Part shown: positions 25,580 through 34,950 of the stretch, piece after piece
Numbering within the stretch: the stretch's first letter is position 1
Layout: each line of letters opens with the position of its first letter
Assembly (NCBI GenBank): GCA_905214615.1
Contig: CAJMMX010000001.1
Location: 1 to 64,000 of the forward strand
From: an uncultured bacterium
GTDB taxonomy: Bacteria > Actinomycetota > Coriobacteriia > Coriobacteriales > Coriobacteriaceae
Reading direction: 5' to 3'
Length of the DNA: 64,000 nt
Made by a program: the position numbers and the translations under genes
Notes under the pieces: model-generated
Seen by the model: the letters and a program-made list of their open reading frames with translations, nothing else
Told to the model about the DNA's origin: nothing
The model's database searches: none

Positions 25580-25620
25580 GGGCTGCACGTTTTTGTTTGG
25601 GCGGACGTCTGCCGCGTGCG

Positions 25621-26664
25621 TTACTCGAAATATTGAAACTTATTCGTTGAAAACGCGAATGTTACGACGAAGCCTTCGCCGGAGTTGGATGCTGCGGTGA
25701 CGTCGATGCCCATCTTGGAGCACAGACGCGCCACCAGGTAGAGGCCGATGCCCGTTGCACGCTTGGTGGTGCGGCCGTTGTCGCCGGTAAAGCCCTTCTC
25801 GAACACGCGCGGCAGGTCGGCCGCGCTCACGCCACAGCCGTTGTCGGCAACGGTAAGCTCAATGCGCTCACTCGCCAGGCCCTCGTCCAGCAACGCGCCC
25901 GAAAACACGATCTTCGCGCCGTCCTCGCGCGCATATTTAATGCTGTTCTGGATGAGCTGACCTAAGATGAACTCCAGCCACTTCTCGTCGGTAAAGACCT
26001 CGAAGTCGAGGTTTTCGCACACCGGAGCCACGTGCGCTGCAATGAGTTCGCGCGCGTTGGCCTTAATCGCACCCGTCACCAAGGTCTTGAGATCCCAGCG
26101 GCGAATCAGGTAATCGCGCTCCACGACTTCCGAGCGCGCATAGTACAGTGCCTGGTCGATATAGCGCTCAACGCGAGCCAGCTCGCGACCCAGGTCATCC
26201 ACACGCGACAGGTCGTCTTCGCTGCCGTCTAGGTTTTCAAGAATCAGATGGGCCGCCGCCAGGGGCAACTTGGCCTCGTGGACCCAGCTTTCGATATAGT
26301 CGCGATAGTCATCGGTCTGACGTCGGCCTTCGGCAACCTCGTCGCAGGCAGCCTTGCCCACCCGGCGCAGGACCTCGTACTCGAGCTCGCCCTCGGCATA
26401 GGTCGGACACTGCACCATCTCCTGCACCCACGCAGGGCTTTCCAGCTCCTCGGCCGCGCGCTCCAGCTGGTGCAAAAATCGACGACGGCGCGCGTACTCG
26501 ATCACGATGCCGAGCATGCCAAAGATAAAGGATACGCCGACCGCCACGACCACGATAGAAACGGGTGCGCCGGCGACCGTCAGCACAAAGCAGCTCAGCA
26601 GCACGCCGCACGTCCACACGGCGACGGGAAGCAGTGCATCTTTAAAGAACTTGCCAAACGACAT
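25621..26664 (-). CDS. Sensor histidine kinase, BceS-like
   Basis: A 347-aa kinase with two N-terminal membrane helices (about 8-55) and almost no extracellular loop, the layout of intramembrane-sensing BceS-type kinases. The phosphorylated His is in SWVHEAKLPL. The ATPase domain has QLIQNSIKYA (N box), VADNGCGV (G1), FEKGFTG (F) and ATGIGLYL (G2). BceS kinases usually serve peptide-sensing ABC transporters, but none is adjacent here, so the input is unknown. It lies 9 bp after its response regulator. Confidence 0.93.
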   Translation of the reverse strand: MSFGKFFKDALLPVAVWTCGVLLSCFVLTVAGAPVSIVVVAVGVSFIFGMLGIVIEYARRRRFLHQLERAAEELESPAWVQEMVQCPTYAEGELEYEVLRRVGKAACDEVAEGRRQTDDYRDYIESWVHEAKLPLAAAHLILENLDGSEDDLSRVDDLGRELARVERYIDQALYYARSEVVERDYLIRRWDLKTLVTGAIKANARELIAAHVAPVCENLDFEVFTDEKWLEFILGQLIQNSIKYAREDGAKIVFSGALLDEGLASERIELTVADNGCGVSAADLPRVFEKGFTGDNGRTTKRATGIGLYLVARLCSKMGIDVTAASNSGEGFVVTFAFSTNKFQYFE

Positions 26665-26673
26665 AGCCGGCCC

Positions 26674-27345
26674 CTAGACCGAATAGCCTTGGCCGCGATG
26701 CGTCGTCAAATACCCCTTGATGCCGATTTTTTCGAGCGTGGTGCGCAGGCGGTTGATGTTGACGGTGAGCGTATTGTCGTCCACGAAGGCGTCGGAGTCC
26801 CACAGGTCCTGCATGATGGCCGAGCGCGAGACGATCTTGCCCGCGCGGCTCAGGAGCAGCGAGAGAATGCGCAGCTCATTTTTGGTGAGCTCGGTGCTGT
26901 CGCCGGTCGCCGTGTTGGTGACCATAGAGCGGGCGAGGTCGAGCTCCAGCCCCTTGTGGACGAGCGTGCTGCGCTCGCCTGACGCCGCGGTGCGACGCAG
27001 CAGTGCGTTGATGCGCGCCACGAGCACGCGCGCGCTATAGGGCTTGGGAACAAAGTCGTCCGCGCCGAGCGTCATGGCCATGACCTCGTCGATCTCGGTC
27101 GTGCGCGAGGTGAGGACGATGATGGGGACCTCGGATTCGCGGCGAACCTCGTGGCAGATATGCTGGCCGTCCTTGACGGGAAGCGTGAGGTCGAGCAGCA
27201 CCAGGTCGGGCGCGGCGGCGAGAATATCGCGCGAGACATGCTCGAACGATTCGCAGGCCTCGATTTCAAACCCGGCGCGGGCAAGGATGTCGACAAGCTC
27301 ACGACGAATGGGCTCGTCGTCCTCAACGATATAGATTAGCGCCAT
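26674..27345 (-). CDS. OmpR/PhoB-type response regulator
   Basis: A 223-aa regulator. The receiver has acidic residues EDD at 8-10, the phosphorylated Asp in LVLLDLTLP and Lys in VPKPYSARVL. The C-terminal winged helix ends in LTTHRGQGYSV. The ATG at 27345 was chosen; GAGGGGAG is upstream and the longer frame is unlike the family. It forms a two-gene operon with the kinase at 25621-26664. Confidence 0.95.
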   Translation of the reverse strand: MALIYIVEDDEPIRRELVDILARAGFEIEACESFEHVSRDILAAAPDLVLLDLTLPVKDGQHICHEVRRESEVPIIVLTSRTTEIDEVMAMTLGADDFVPKPYSARVLVARINALLRRTAASGERSTLVHKGLELDLARSMVTNTATGDSTELTKNELRILSLLLSRAGKIVSRSAIMQDLWDSDAFVDDNTLTVNINRLRTTLEKIGIKGYLTTHRGQGYSV

Positions 27346-27524
27346 GGATTCCGCTCCCCTCTTGGTTGTCTTGCCACCATTATGGCTGCGAAACTGCAGG
27401 TGCGCGCCACGCACGTCGCCAAGGTGACAGAACTGTTCGCGAGCGGGGGCGTTTTGTCCGCCTCGCACTCGCAGCGGTGGCGGGAACCAAAATGATTCTT
27501 TAATCCCCGTCCCAGAATAATCAT

Positions 27525-28232
27525 TTAGCGGCGGGCGCGAAGCTTTTCGTAGCCGTCGGCAAAGAAGGCGACCGCCGCGGCATCAGACTCGGCGGCGTCG
27601 GCGTCGGTGGCAGGCACCACGCCGTGCTCGTCGCTTACCAGGAACAAGGCGCCCTTGAGCTGTGCGGGAATGTCTACGCGCGTGACCGGGATGCCCTTGG
27701 TCTGGGCCAGCTGCTCTATGAGCGTCGCCGTGCCACACAGGCACTCGTCCGCCGGCGCCACAAAGGCCAGCTCGCCGTTGTTGACGGCAGCGAGCAGCTC
27801 GGGCGCCACGCCGGTTTCGTCGGCCTCGGAGCGGGCCTCGGCGGAGCGGGCACGCAGCGCCTTGGCCGAAGTATCGGCCAGCGGCTCGTACTCACCCACC
27901 GTCATGGCGGCATTGCCGTTAACGTCGATCACCAGCATGAGAACGCCGTCGTGCGCGGTGTAATCGCCCTCGGCAAGCGACCACTCAACGTGCTGCTTGG
28001 CCCAGCTGAGCATGTTATGGGTAAGCGGCTCGCCCTGCACCAAGCGCTCGGACAGCGCGCGAATGTGACGGTTGAGCATGGGCACCTTTTTGTTGGACAT
28101 GCGCCAACGGCAGATAAGCGCGGGCTTGTCGAGCGTAAACTTCTCGACCGCCTCCTGATTGGCGCAAAAGTCCTCGTACGCACGCTGGTCCTCGGCATTG
28201 CCAAACAGCTCTGCATCATCAATCTGGGGCAT
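27525..28232 (-). CDS. Hypothetical soluble protein
   Basis: A 235-aa acidic cytosolic protein that I do not recognise with confidence. A segment (LNRHIRALSERLVQG, then GVLMLVIDVNGNAAM) faintly recalls the N-terminal part of class IV PLP aminotransferases, but the PLP lysine is not evident. The middle is Ala/Glu-rich. The ATG at 28232 follows GAAAGG by seven bases; two upstream in-frame starts lack spacing. It is a single gene downstream of the purH terminator. Confidence 0.7.
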   Translation of the reverse strand: MPQIDDAELFGNAEDQRAYEDFCANQEAVEKFTLDKPALICRWRMSNKKVPMLNRHIRALSERLVQGEPLTHNMLSWAKQHVEWSLAEGDYTAHDGVLMLVIDVNGNAAMTVGEYEPLADTSAKALRARSAEARSEADETGVAPELLAAVNNGELAFVAPADECLCGTATLIEQLAQTKGIPVTRVDIPAQLKGALFLVSDEHGVVPATDADAAESDAAAVAFFADGYEKLRARR

Positions 28233-28272
28233 GGTCATACCTTTCGTGTTAGTCATTCCGTCCTCTTATACC

Positions 28273-28308
28273 AAAAAGACGGTCCTCCAAACGGAGCGAC
28301 CGTCTTTT
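28273..28308 (-). terminator. purH terminator
   Basis: On the minus strand AAAAGACGGTC pairs with GACCGTCTTTTT, with a small inner CTCC/GGAG hairpin. The sequence reads as bidirectional, but only purH lies upstream in the right orientation. Confidence 0.8.
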
Positions 28309-28348
28309 GCAGAGATTATTTTGACGATATGGTCAGGCGACCGATCAG

Positions 28349-28378
28349 CTTAATGGGATAGAACAACATCCCATTAAG
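28349..28378. repeat. Perfect 11-bp hairpin downstream of purH
   Basis: CTTAATGGGAT and ATCCCATTAAG separated by 8 nt. There is no T-tract. It lies between the long palindrome and the terminator, so it is part of an unusually structured purH 3' region. Confidence 0.7.
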
Positions 28379-28382
28379 GGTT

Positions 28383-28474
28383 TTCCAAGTGCCCGAGATT
28401 GCCCCGAAAGAGGAGCGCCGCGTACTAAATGTACGCAAGCGACGGTTTGAGGGGCAAGGTCGGGTGCTTGGGAA
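28383..28474. repeat. Long multi-stem palindrome (92 nt) abutting purH stop
   Basis: TTCCAAGTGCCCGA...TTGCCCC pairs with GGGGCAA...TCGGGTGCTTGGGAA. Inside are a GCGTAC/GTACGC hairpin and loop regions. It begins only 6 bp after the purH stop codon on the minus strand. The size and layout match the palindrome at 25413-25505, although the sequence differs. Confidence 0.75.
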
Positions 28475-28479
28475 AGCCT

Positions 28480-30087
28480 CTAGTGCCTAAAATGCCTGGC
28501 ACCGGTGAACACCATCGCAATACCATGCTCATTGCAGGCCTGGATGCTCTCGTCATCGCGCTTGGAGCCGCCGGGCTGGATGATGCAGGTCACGCCGTGT
28601 GCGGCAAGCACGTCGACGTTGTCGCGGAACGGGAAGAACGCGTCGCTTGCGCAGGCAAAGCCGCCCTTCTCCACGCCCTCGCGCTCGCAGAAATCCTCGG
28701 CGCGCTCGCAGGCAAGCAGCGCAGAGTCAACGCGGTTGGGCTGACCGGGGCCCATGCCAATGCCGGCCTTGCCCTTGGAGACCAGGATGGCGTTGGACTT
28801 GACGCCCTTGCAGACCTTCCAGGCAAACTCGAGCTCGGCCATCTCGGCATCGGTGGGCTTGCGGTCGGTGGGGAACGTAAAGGTCGCGGGGTCCTCGGTC
28901 ACGTGGTCGACCTCCTGCACCAGCATGCCGCCGTCGATGGAGCGCAGCTCCACCTGGGCGCCGTGGTCTACGCCGCCGGTAGCCAGCACGCGCAGGTTGG
29001 GGCGCTTGGCCATGCGCTCGAGCGCCTCGTCGGTGTAGCCCGGGGCGATGATGACCTCGACGAACTGCTTGTTCTGATCGGCAAAGTGCTCAACCAGCTC
29101 AAAGGGGACCTCGCGGTTGCAGGCGATGATGCCACCAAAGGCGCTCTTGGGATCGCAGGCAAAGGCACGGTCGTAGGCAGCCGTGATGTCCTCGGCAACG
29201 GCGGAACCGCAGGGGTTCTGATGCTTAAGGATCACGCAGGCCGGCTCGTCGAACTCGCGGACCAGGTTCCAAGCGGCATCGGCATCCAGATAGTTGTTGT
29301 AGCTGAGCGGCTTGCCCTGGATCTGCTCGGAGCCCACGAGCGGGAACTGAGAGCTCGCGGTGTTCTCGCAGCCCTCGGCAAAGCGATAGACCGTGGCCTT
29401 CTGCTGCGGGTTCTCGCCATAGCGCAGGTCGTCGACCTTTTCCAGCGAGATCTCGAGCTTGGCAGAGGTGTCCGCCACGTCGCTTGCCTGGGCGGCAAGC
29501 CAACGGGAGATAGCCGTGTCGTAGGCGGCGGTGGTCTGGTAGACCTTCACCTGCAGGCGACGACGGGTGGAAAGCGTGGTGCAGCCACCGGTCTCGCGCA
29601 TCTCGGCCAGGACGGCATCATAGTCGGCCGGGTCGGAGATGACGGTAACGCTCGCGGCGTTCTTGGCGGCAGAGCGCAACATGGAAGGGCCACCGATGTC
29701 GATGTGCTCGATGGCATCCGCAAAGGTGACCTCGGGGTTGGCGACGGTCTTCTCGAACTCGTACAGGTTGACGACGACCAAGTCGATCAGCTTAATGCCG
29801 TGCTGAGCGGCCTCCTGCATGTGCTGCTCGGAATCGCGGCGGGCCAGCAGCGCGCCGTGAACCTTGGGGTGCAGGGTCTTAACGCGGCCGTCCATCATCT
29901 CGGGATAGCCCGTGAACTCCTCGATGGGGGTTACGGGAACGCCCGCGTCCTCGATGGCACGAGCCGTGCCGCCCGTAGAGATGATCTCGACGCCAAAGTC
30001 ATCGACCAGCGTCCGTGCGAAATCGACGACACCCGTTTTATCGGTAACCGAGATCAACGCGCGTGCGATCTTCACATCAGATCCCAT
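28480..30087 (-). CDS. purH: Bifunctional AICAR transformylase/IMP cyclohydrolase
   Basis: A 535-aa enzyme for the last two steps of IMP synthesis. The N-terminal MGS-like cyclohydrolase has [10 protein letters not shown] and STGGTAR with [12 protein letters not shown]. The C-terminal transformylase has [10 protein letters not shown], the catalytic KHQNPCG and the C-terminal ending [22 protein letters not shown] precedes the ATG. It is a single gene; no other pur genes are in the window, and I see no purine riboswitch upstream. Confidence 0.97.
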   Translation of the reverse strand: MGSDVKIARALISVTDKTGVVDFARTLVDDFGVEIISTGGTARAIEDAGVPVTPIEEFTGYPEMMDGRVKTLHPKVHGALLARRDSEQHMQEAAQHGIKLIDLVVVNLYEFEKTVANPEVTFADAIEHIDIGGPSMLRSAAKNAASVTVISDPADYDAVLAEMRETGGCTTLSTRRRLQVKVYQTTAAYDTAISRWLAAQASDVADTSAKLEISLEKVDDLRYGENPQQKATVYRFAEGCENTASSQFPLVGSEQIQGKPLSYNNYLDADAAWNLVREFDEPACVILKHQNPCGSAVAEDITAAYDRAFACDPKSAFGGIIACNREVPFELVEHFADQNKQFVEVIIAPGYTDEALERMAKRPNLRVLATGGVDHGAQVELRSIDGGMLVQEVDHVTEDPATFTFPTDRKPTDAEMAELEFAWKVCKGVKSNAILVSKGKAGIGMGPGQPNRVDSALLACERAEDFCEREGVEKGGFACASDAFFPFRDNVDVLAAHGVTCIIQPGGSKRDDESIQACNEHGIAMVFTGARHFRH

Positions 30088-30364
30088 GCAGTCCTCCTGT
30101 CTGGTACGCCGCCGTGCTCTGTGAGTCGGTGATACGTCGATCTGCAGCGCTCGCGCAGCGGCATTGAAAATACTGATTCAATGTAGCGCATCGAGCGCAT
30201 CGATGCACCCCGCAACGAGCGCATGTGCAGAAAAAGTTTGCGAGCGGAGGGGATGGGCACGGCACCGGGCACGGTGAGTTCATGGAACACAGGGGCACCA
30301 TAATTAGATGCCAATAGCGTGGTAGAACTGTGCTCGATATGCATCCGCAAAAGAAAGAGGCACC

Positions 30365-31006
30365 ATGGTCTCGCGGGTTCTCTACCGACCGTTTGATACC
30401 GAAGACTTCGACGCCATCGCGCTGATTCTGCAGCAGCTTTGGCATAACAATTCGGATAACGATGAGTACAACCGCCTTGAGGCCGCGTGCGACCTCGCCT
30501 ATTGCCTTTCGTCGTCGACGTTTTCGCAGGTTGCGGTGATTGACGGTCAGGCGCGTGGCATTTCGCTCGCGCGTGCGGGACAGAGCTCCGGCGCCACCGT
30601 TAAGGAACACTGGATGGATACCGAACGCGCGCTGCTATCGCAGATGCGTGAGCTGGAGCCCGATGCCTGCGCCGAGTATCTCTCGTTTGTACGCGCAACC
30701 ATCCGAACCAACAACCGTCTGCTCGAGAGCAGCCCGTTGCCGCACGACAACGAGGTCACGCTGCTTGCCGTGGATCGCGATGTCCATGGCCTGGGCGTTG
30801 GCACGGTTCTGCTCGATGCCGCAGTCTCGCACCTGTCCTCGCTTGGAGCGACGAGGGCGCACCTGTACACCGACTCCAACTGCTCGTGGAAGTTCTACGA
30901 GCTGCACGGCTTTAAGCGCACGGCCACGCACCGCGCCAACCGCGAAGAGCGCCGCCACGCCATGCCGCGTGAAAGCTTTCTCTACGAACTCGACCTAACA
31001 GCCTAG
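30365..31006 (+). CDS. GNAT family N-acetyltransferase
   Basis: A 213-aa acetyltransferase. The acetyl-CoA-binding motif A is DRDVHGLGVGTVLLDAA, followed by a strand LYTDSNCSWKFYELHGF typical of the C-terminal half. The N-terminal third is unusually long and may define the acceptor. The substrate is unknown. AAAGAAAGAGG precedes the ATG. It is a single gene, divergent from purH. Confidence 0.88.
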   Translation: MVSRVLYRPFDTEDFDAIALILQQLWHNNSDNDEYNRLEAACDLAYCLSSSTFSQVAVIDGQARGISLARAGQSSGATVKEHWMDTERALLSQMRELEPDACAEYLSFVRATIRTNNRLLESSPLPHDNEVTLLAVDRDVHGLGVGTVLLDAAVSHLSSLGATRAHLYTDSNCSWKFYELHGFKRTATHRANREERRHAMPRESFLYELDLTA

Positions 31007-31020
31007 CCCAAGCAGCCACA

Positions 31021-31090
31021 CCTAGTCATTTAAGAACGTCCCCAATGACTGATCCCCAACAACTAGTCATTTAAGTCTGTCCCCAATGAG
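31021..31090. repeat. Two tandem AGTCATT/AATGA short palindromes
   Basis: Unit 1 (31021-31050) is CCTAGTCATTTAAGAACG plus TCCCCAATGACT. Unit 2 (31062-31090) is ACTAGTCATTTAAGTCTG plus TCCCCAATGAG, with a decayed right arm. Both are the family seen at 14549. Confidence 0.8.
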
Positions 31091-31117
31091 TGGCCTAGGG
31101 GGTTTGTAGATAGCCCT

Positions 31118-31343
31118 GGTCAAAAAACATCAAATATGAGTACTGTTACCTTTTTAGTAGCAGCGATTTGGGACATTTTTGACGCTTGTAGGCATGACGA
31201 CCAGCTGCATGAGCTGACGTAGCTCCCCAAATGTTCAATAAAATGGGCTCCTAACGAGAAGTACTCTCATTAGGAGCCCATTATTATGTGCAAACATATG
31301 TGACCAACGCAGCAACAGTACTCATATTTGGCATTTTTTGTCC
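31118..31343. repeat. MITE-like palindromic element, copy 2
   Basis: A 226-bp element whose left end GGTCAAAAAACATCAAATAT and right end (reverse complement GGACAAAAAATGCCAAATAT) continue into GAGTACTGTT. It shares termini with the element at 38-252 but has a different interior, which contains a perfect 13-bp hairpin (31242-31254 with 31270-31282, AATGGGCTCCTAA arms) that could act as a terminator for the two flanking convergent genes. The 31007-31458 gap is otherwise gene-free. Confidence 0.75.
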
Positions 31344-31458
31344 ACTGCCCCTTGCGCGAAGGTCCTCAGCGGAAAGTTTGACCCGTTTCGATGCACAAAA
31401 ATGGGATGAATCTTCCCTGGCAACCGCCCAGAAAGATCCACCCCAAAGCAAGCGCTCG

Positions 31459-33405
31459 CTAGAACGTTCCGCCGCCGCCTCCGCCGACGCCGCCACCGCC
31501 GCCACCGGAAAAGCCGCCACCGCTGCCGCCGCTCGAGCTATCGGAACTCGAAGCCAGCTCGCGGATGGTCTCGTGGTACACATCGTTGAACGAATCGAGC
31601 GGGGACTCGTTGCCGTAGTGATGGTAATACCACCAGTAGCAGGGGTAGTTGTCGTAGAAATCGTCACTGTTGCGCAGGTCCGCAGGCACGGCTTCGGCCA
31701 GCTGTCGCAGCACTTCTTTCGAAACGCCCAGGGCAACGCCCATCACCAGAAACTTGTTCCACAAGATCAGGTCGCTGGGGACGGCCTCCTTCAGACGCGT
31801 AAAGTCCTCGAGCCAATGCTTGAGCGCCTTGCAGCGAGCCGCCACCTCGGCGCCCTCCGGCGTGTAACGGCGGAAGGTGCAGCTCAGGACAAAGCCCACG
31901 ATCGTGACGGGGATCGAGATCATAGCGGCGCCGACATTGGCGTCCGCAAAGTCGGTATAGAACAGAGAGCCCAAAATGCCAAAGACAATGATGATGCCGA
32001 GAACCAGGCCGGCCACCATCGCGATAGTGCCATCCGATGCGATAAACTCGCACTCCTCCAGCTTGCCCTTAACCGTGCTCTGATAGTCCTCGAGCTTGTC
32101 GCCAACAGATTCAGTACGCTCGCTGGCAAACTCCTCCAGCTCGCTAAACGTGCGCGAACGGACGCCGTCTTTATCGGGCTTAACGCCAGCGAAGAAGACC
32201 TTGAGCACGTCGCGATCGATGCCGTCCTTCTTGGCAGCCTTCCAGGCCTCGTCGGTCACTGTGATGCGATACGTCTGCTCCTCTTTTTCGCGACGGAGCA
32301 GACCCTTCTTCTTGGTCTCGGTCGCTTCTTCCAGCTTGATCACGCGGTCGTCGGTCAGCTTCATCAGCGTGGCGATATATGCCTGATCGGGCACGTCGTT
32401 CCAGCTCATAAGAGTTGCAAGCACCGCGGGATGATCGGCGGAGGGCACATCGCGGAAGTACTCGTCCTGGAAGAGCGGCTTGGGCTTGGGCCTGCGCAGC
32501 TTGAGCATCACGATTACACCGGTATAGGCAACCGCCACAACAACACACACCACGGCAATCGCGCTGGCAACCGCACGCGCGTGCTCACGGCGGGCGTTAG
32601 CTTCGTCGGCCCATTCCTTCTCTTCGCTCAGGATCGTTGACATGCGCTCTTCGCCCGAAGCGGCAAGCTGCGGCACCCAGTCGCTAGGGAAGGCGATGCG
32701 TGCCTCGGCGAATTCGCCCTGGTGCACGCAGGGAATGGTATAGGTGACCATGGGCTCGTCCGCATCGAGCGACACGTCGCCCGTCAGCGGGCCGTGGCCC
32801 CATGCGCGGAAGTTATCGCCCTTGACGGCAGCCGTCCCGGCAGCGGCATTTGCAAAGTAGACCTCCATCTCGACGTCATCGGAGTCCGCCGACCAGCCGT
32901 CGCCGACGAATTTCCAGTAGAGCTCGGCGGTATCGGCCCAGTTCATAACCGCACCGGTCATGGAATAACTCACGTAGTAGATTGCGCTGTCGCCGCTCTC
33001 GTGAGGGCTGAACACCTTAATCTTTACGCCGTCGTCGGACTGTTCCACCGTGTAAACGCCGTCGTCGCCTTTATTTGCGCTGTCGACCTTGTTAAACGCA
33101 GTGTCGTCTTCCTCGACGCTCAGCACATTGACGACCACCGAGCCGCCTTGCTGGTTAGAGCCTGTATTGATATCCCAATACACGCCGTTAATGTCATCGT
33201 CGAAATCGAACTGGCGTCCCTCGACAACGGTCAGCGAGCCATCGGCCTCAACCGTGGCACCGATATAGGTTTGGCTCATGGAGTAGCCGTCGGCGTGCGC
33301 GACGGCAGGCAGCAGCAACAACGCAAGCGCGACGAGTGCGCAGACGGAAGCGAACCGCGCAAACAGGCGGCGCTGCCGACAGGGCTGGGCAACGGGGGCG
33401 TTCAT
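31459..33405 (-). CDS. DUF2207-like membrane protein
   Basis: A 648-aa protein with a signal peptide (residues ~1-38, ending AHADG), a ~230-residue beta-rich extracellular domain, and a helix near 280 followed by a cytoplasmic region. A pair of membrane helices (GLVLGIIIVFGILGSLF and ISIPVTIVGFVLSC) follows. The C-terminus is a Gly-rich tail (GGGFSGGGGGGVGG) with Ser before it, the usual signature of DUF2207/YciQ-like proteins. The ATG at 33405 follows AAAGGA and removes a non-signal-like extension. The function is unknown. Confidence 0.88.
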   Translation of the reverse strand: MNAPVAQPCRQRRLFARFASVCALVALALLLLPAVAHADGYSMSQTYIGATVEADGSLTVVEGRQFDFDDDINGVYWDINTGSNQQGGSVVVNVLSVEEDDTAFNKVDSANKGDDGVYTVEQSDDGVKIKVFSPHESGDSAIYYVSYSMTGAVMNWADTAELYWKFVGDGWSADSDDVEMEVYFANAAAGTAAVKGDNFRAWGHGPLTGDVSLDADEPMVTYTIPCVHQGEFAEARIAFPSDWVPQLAASGEERMSTILSEEKEWADEANARREHARAVASAIAVVCVVVAVAYTGVIVMLKLRRPKPKPLFQDEYFRDVPSADHPAVLATLMSWNDVPDQAYIATLMKLTDDRVIKLEEATETKKKGLLRREKEEQTYRITVTDEAWKAAKKDGIDRDVLKVFFAGVKPDKDGVRSRTFSELEEFASERTESVGDKLEDYQSTVKGKLEECEFIASDGTIAMVAGLVLGIIIVFGILGSLFYTDFADANVGAAMISIPVTIVGFVLSCTFRRYTPEGAEVAARCKALKHWLEDFTRLKEAVPSDLILWNKFLVMGVALGVSKEVLRQLAEAVPADLRNSDDFYDNYPCYWWYYHHYGNESPLDSFNDVYHETIRELASSSDSSSGGSGGGFSGGGGGGVGGGGGGTF

Positions 33406-33742
33406 AGGCACATCCTTTGTCTGTGGTACCAGTAGCGTCATTGTCCCACGTTTGCGGGTTCATGTGACGAACATCTAAGTCAGCGGAGCGTCAAAACGGG
33501 ACAAAAGTCACGCCCGCCGCCGGCACCTGGTGACGTTCCCTATCTGCCGGTAATCTGGAACACTCCTTGGCATAGCCCGCTCCGGCAATAGATACCACTT
33601 CATAGCTCCATCACAGGTGTAGCGGCTTTGTGTGGGCGCGGCATTCGCTGATTGAGCCGCCAGTTGAGGGGCATAAAGCAGTTGAGCGAAAACGGTTTGC
33701 CCCTTTGCCGTCCGCTTGAGGATCATGTCCCCCTTTTCCGCG

Positions 33743-33778
33743 GAAACCCCGGCAGTTGCGAAGAGCTGCCGGGGTTTC
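33743..33778. terminator. Strong hairpin, possible terminator
   Basis: 13-bp perfect arms GAAACCCCGGCAG and CTGCCGGGGTTTC around a 10-nt loop, followed by TGTCGTTT. There is no confident gene immediately upstream on either strand, so what it terminates is unclear. Confidence 0.6.
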
Positions 33779-33902
33779 TGTCGTTTGAGGGCTAGATTGA
33801 TTGACGACGATTAAGGCGCCGAGCCGGTGGTCCGGCACGCGCAACGTGTGGCCGCGGCAACTTGCGAGCATCGACGACGCCTCCCCTCACCTCACCCCGC
33901 GC

Positions 33903-33908
33903 TATACT
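33903..33908 (+). promoter_or_regulatory. gluQ -10 box directly before the start codon
   Basis: TATACT at 33903-33908. A transcription start about 7 bp downstream falls on or next to the ATG at 33916, and no Shine-Dalgarno is present. This suggests a leaderless mRNA. Confidence 0.55.
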
Positions 33909-33915
33909 CGTCCGC

Positions 33916-34935
33916 ATGGATATCAACGCATGCAACATAGCAACGCCCGCCGTGGCCACGTCGACGGCGACCAACAGCAAGCTCGTCCCCGCCCCCGCGC
34001 CTGTCGTGGGCCGTTTTGCCCCGTCACCCTCGGGCCGCATGCACCTGGGCAACGTGTTCAGCTGCCTGTGCGCGTGGCTTTCGGCCCGCAGCCAGGGCGG
34101 CAGCATCGTGTTACGCATTGAGGACCTGGACGATCGCTGCAAGCGCCCCGAACTTGCCGCTCAATTGATTGACGACCTGGCCTGGCTGGGGCTGGAGTGG
34201 GACGAAGGCCCCTACTACCAGCACGACCGCCTGGACTTGTACGAGGACGCCCTGCACCAGTTGCAATACGCCGGCCTCACCTATCCCTGCTTTTGCACAC
34301 GCGCCGAGCTCCACGCCGCGAGTGCACCGCACGCGAGCGACGGCACGCCCATCTACCGTGGCGCCTGCCGAAGTCTTTCGGCCGAGGAGGTGGCCCGCCG
34401 CAGCGCCCTGCGCGCGCCGGCCACACGTCTGCGCGTGCCCACCGTCGACGACCTCGCAGACGACGTGATCGAATTTGTGGATCGCACGTACGGCGCCCAA
34501 TGCGAAGCACTCGCCACCGAGTGCGGCGACTTTTTGGTGCGCCGCAGCGACGGCGTGTTTGCCTATCAGCTAGCCGTGGTGGTCGACGACGCTGCCATGG
34601 GCGTCACCGAGGTCGTGCGCGGATGCGACCTGCTGGGGTCCACGCCGCGCCAGATCTATCTGCAGCACCTGTTGGGACTGCCCACGCCGCACTACGCACA
34701 TATTCCGCTGCTCATGGCACCGGACGGCCGCCGCCTTTCCAAACGAGACCGCGATCTGGACCTGGGCGAACTCCGCGCCCGCTTTGGCACGCCCGAAGCG
34801 CTGCTGGGTTGGCTCGCCGGACAAACAGGCATCGCGCCGGGCACCACGCCGCGCTCTGCCGAGCAGCTGGTCGAGCATTTTAGCTGGGATGTTATCCGCA
34901 AGCACAGGGAGAACATTACCGTAACGGCTGAGTAA
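33916..34935 (+). CDS. gluQ: Glutamyl-Q tRNA(Asp) synthetase
   Basis: A 339-aa truncated glutamyl-tRNA synthetase paralog that glutamylates queuosine of tRNA(Asp). HIGH-type motif: GRFAPSPSGRMHLGN. KMSKS-type motif: RRLSKRD. Zinc ligands are CFCTRAEL with Tyr/Cys in YRGACRSL. It lacks the anticodon-binding domain, as GluQRS does. A ~27-residue Ala/Thr-rich N-terminal extension precedes the catalytic core. The ATG at 33916 was chosen because a TATACT box is just upstream. It is convergent with the metallophosphoesterase genes, 15 bp apart. Confidence 0.92.
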   Translation: MDINACNIATPAVATSTATNSKLVPAPAPVVGRFAPSPSGRMHLGNVFSCLCAWLSARSQGGSIVLRIEDLDDRCKRPELAAQLIDDLAWLGLEWDEGPYYQHDRLDLYEDALHQLQYAGLTYPCFCTRAELHAASAPHASDGTPIYRGACRSLSAEEVARRSALRAPATRLRVPTVDDLADDVIEFVDRTYGAQCEALATECGDFLVRRSDGVFAYQLAVVVDDAAMGVTEVVRGCDLLGSTPRQIYLQHLLGLPTPHYAHIPLLMAPDGRRLSKRDRDLDLGELRARFGTPEALLGWLAGQTGIAPGTTPRSAEQLVEHFSWDVIRKHRENITVTAE

Positions 34936-34950
34936 TCAGGCACCCCACCC

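Larger units (their letters stand above)
33406..33915. other. Gene-poor region between DUF2207 gene and gluQ
   Basis: About 510 bp. It contains a degenerate repeat fragment (GACGTTCCCTATCTGCCGG near 33533-33551) and a strong hairpin at 33743-33778 (GAAACCCCGGCAG/CTGCCGGGGTTTC). A 72-codon minus-strand frame at 33508-33726 has an SD-like AAGGGGGA only one base from its ATG and no family likeness, so I did not call it. The right end holds the gluQ promoter. Confidence 0.5.

Noticed and set aside
30090..30360. Possible purine riboswitch upstream of purH
   Set aside because: I found no conserved purine aptamer core or downstream terminator/anti-terminator pair in this 270-bp stretch.
33508..33726. 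A 72-codon minus-strand frame with SD-like AAGGGGGA
   Set aside because: The SD is only one base from the ATG and the protein has no homology I recognise; kept only as a note in the intergenic region.
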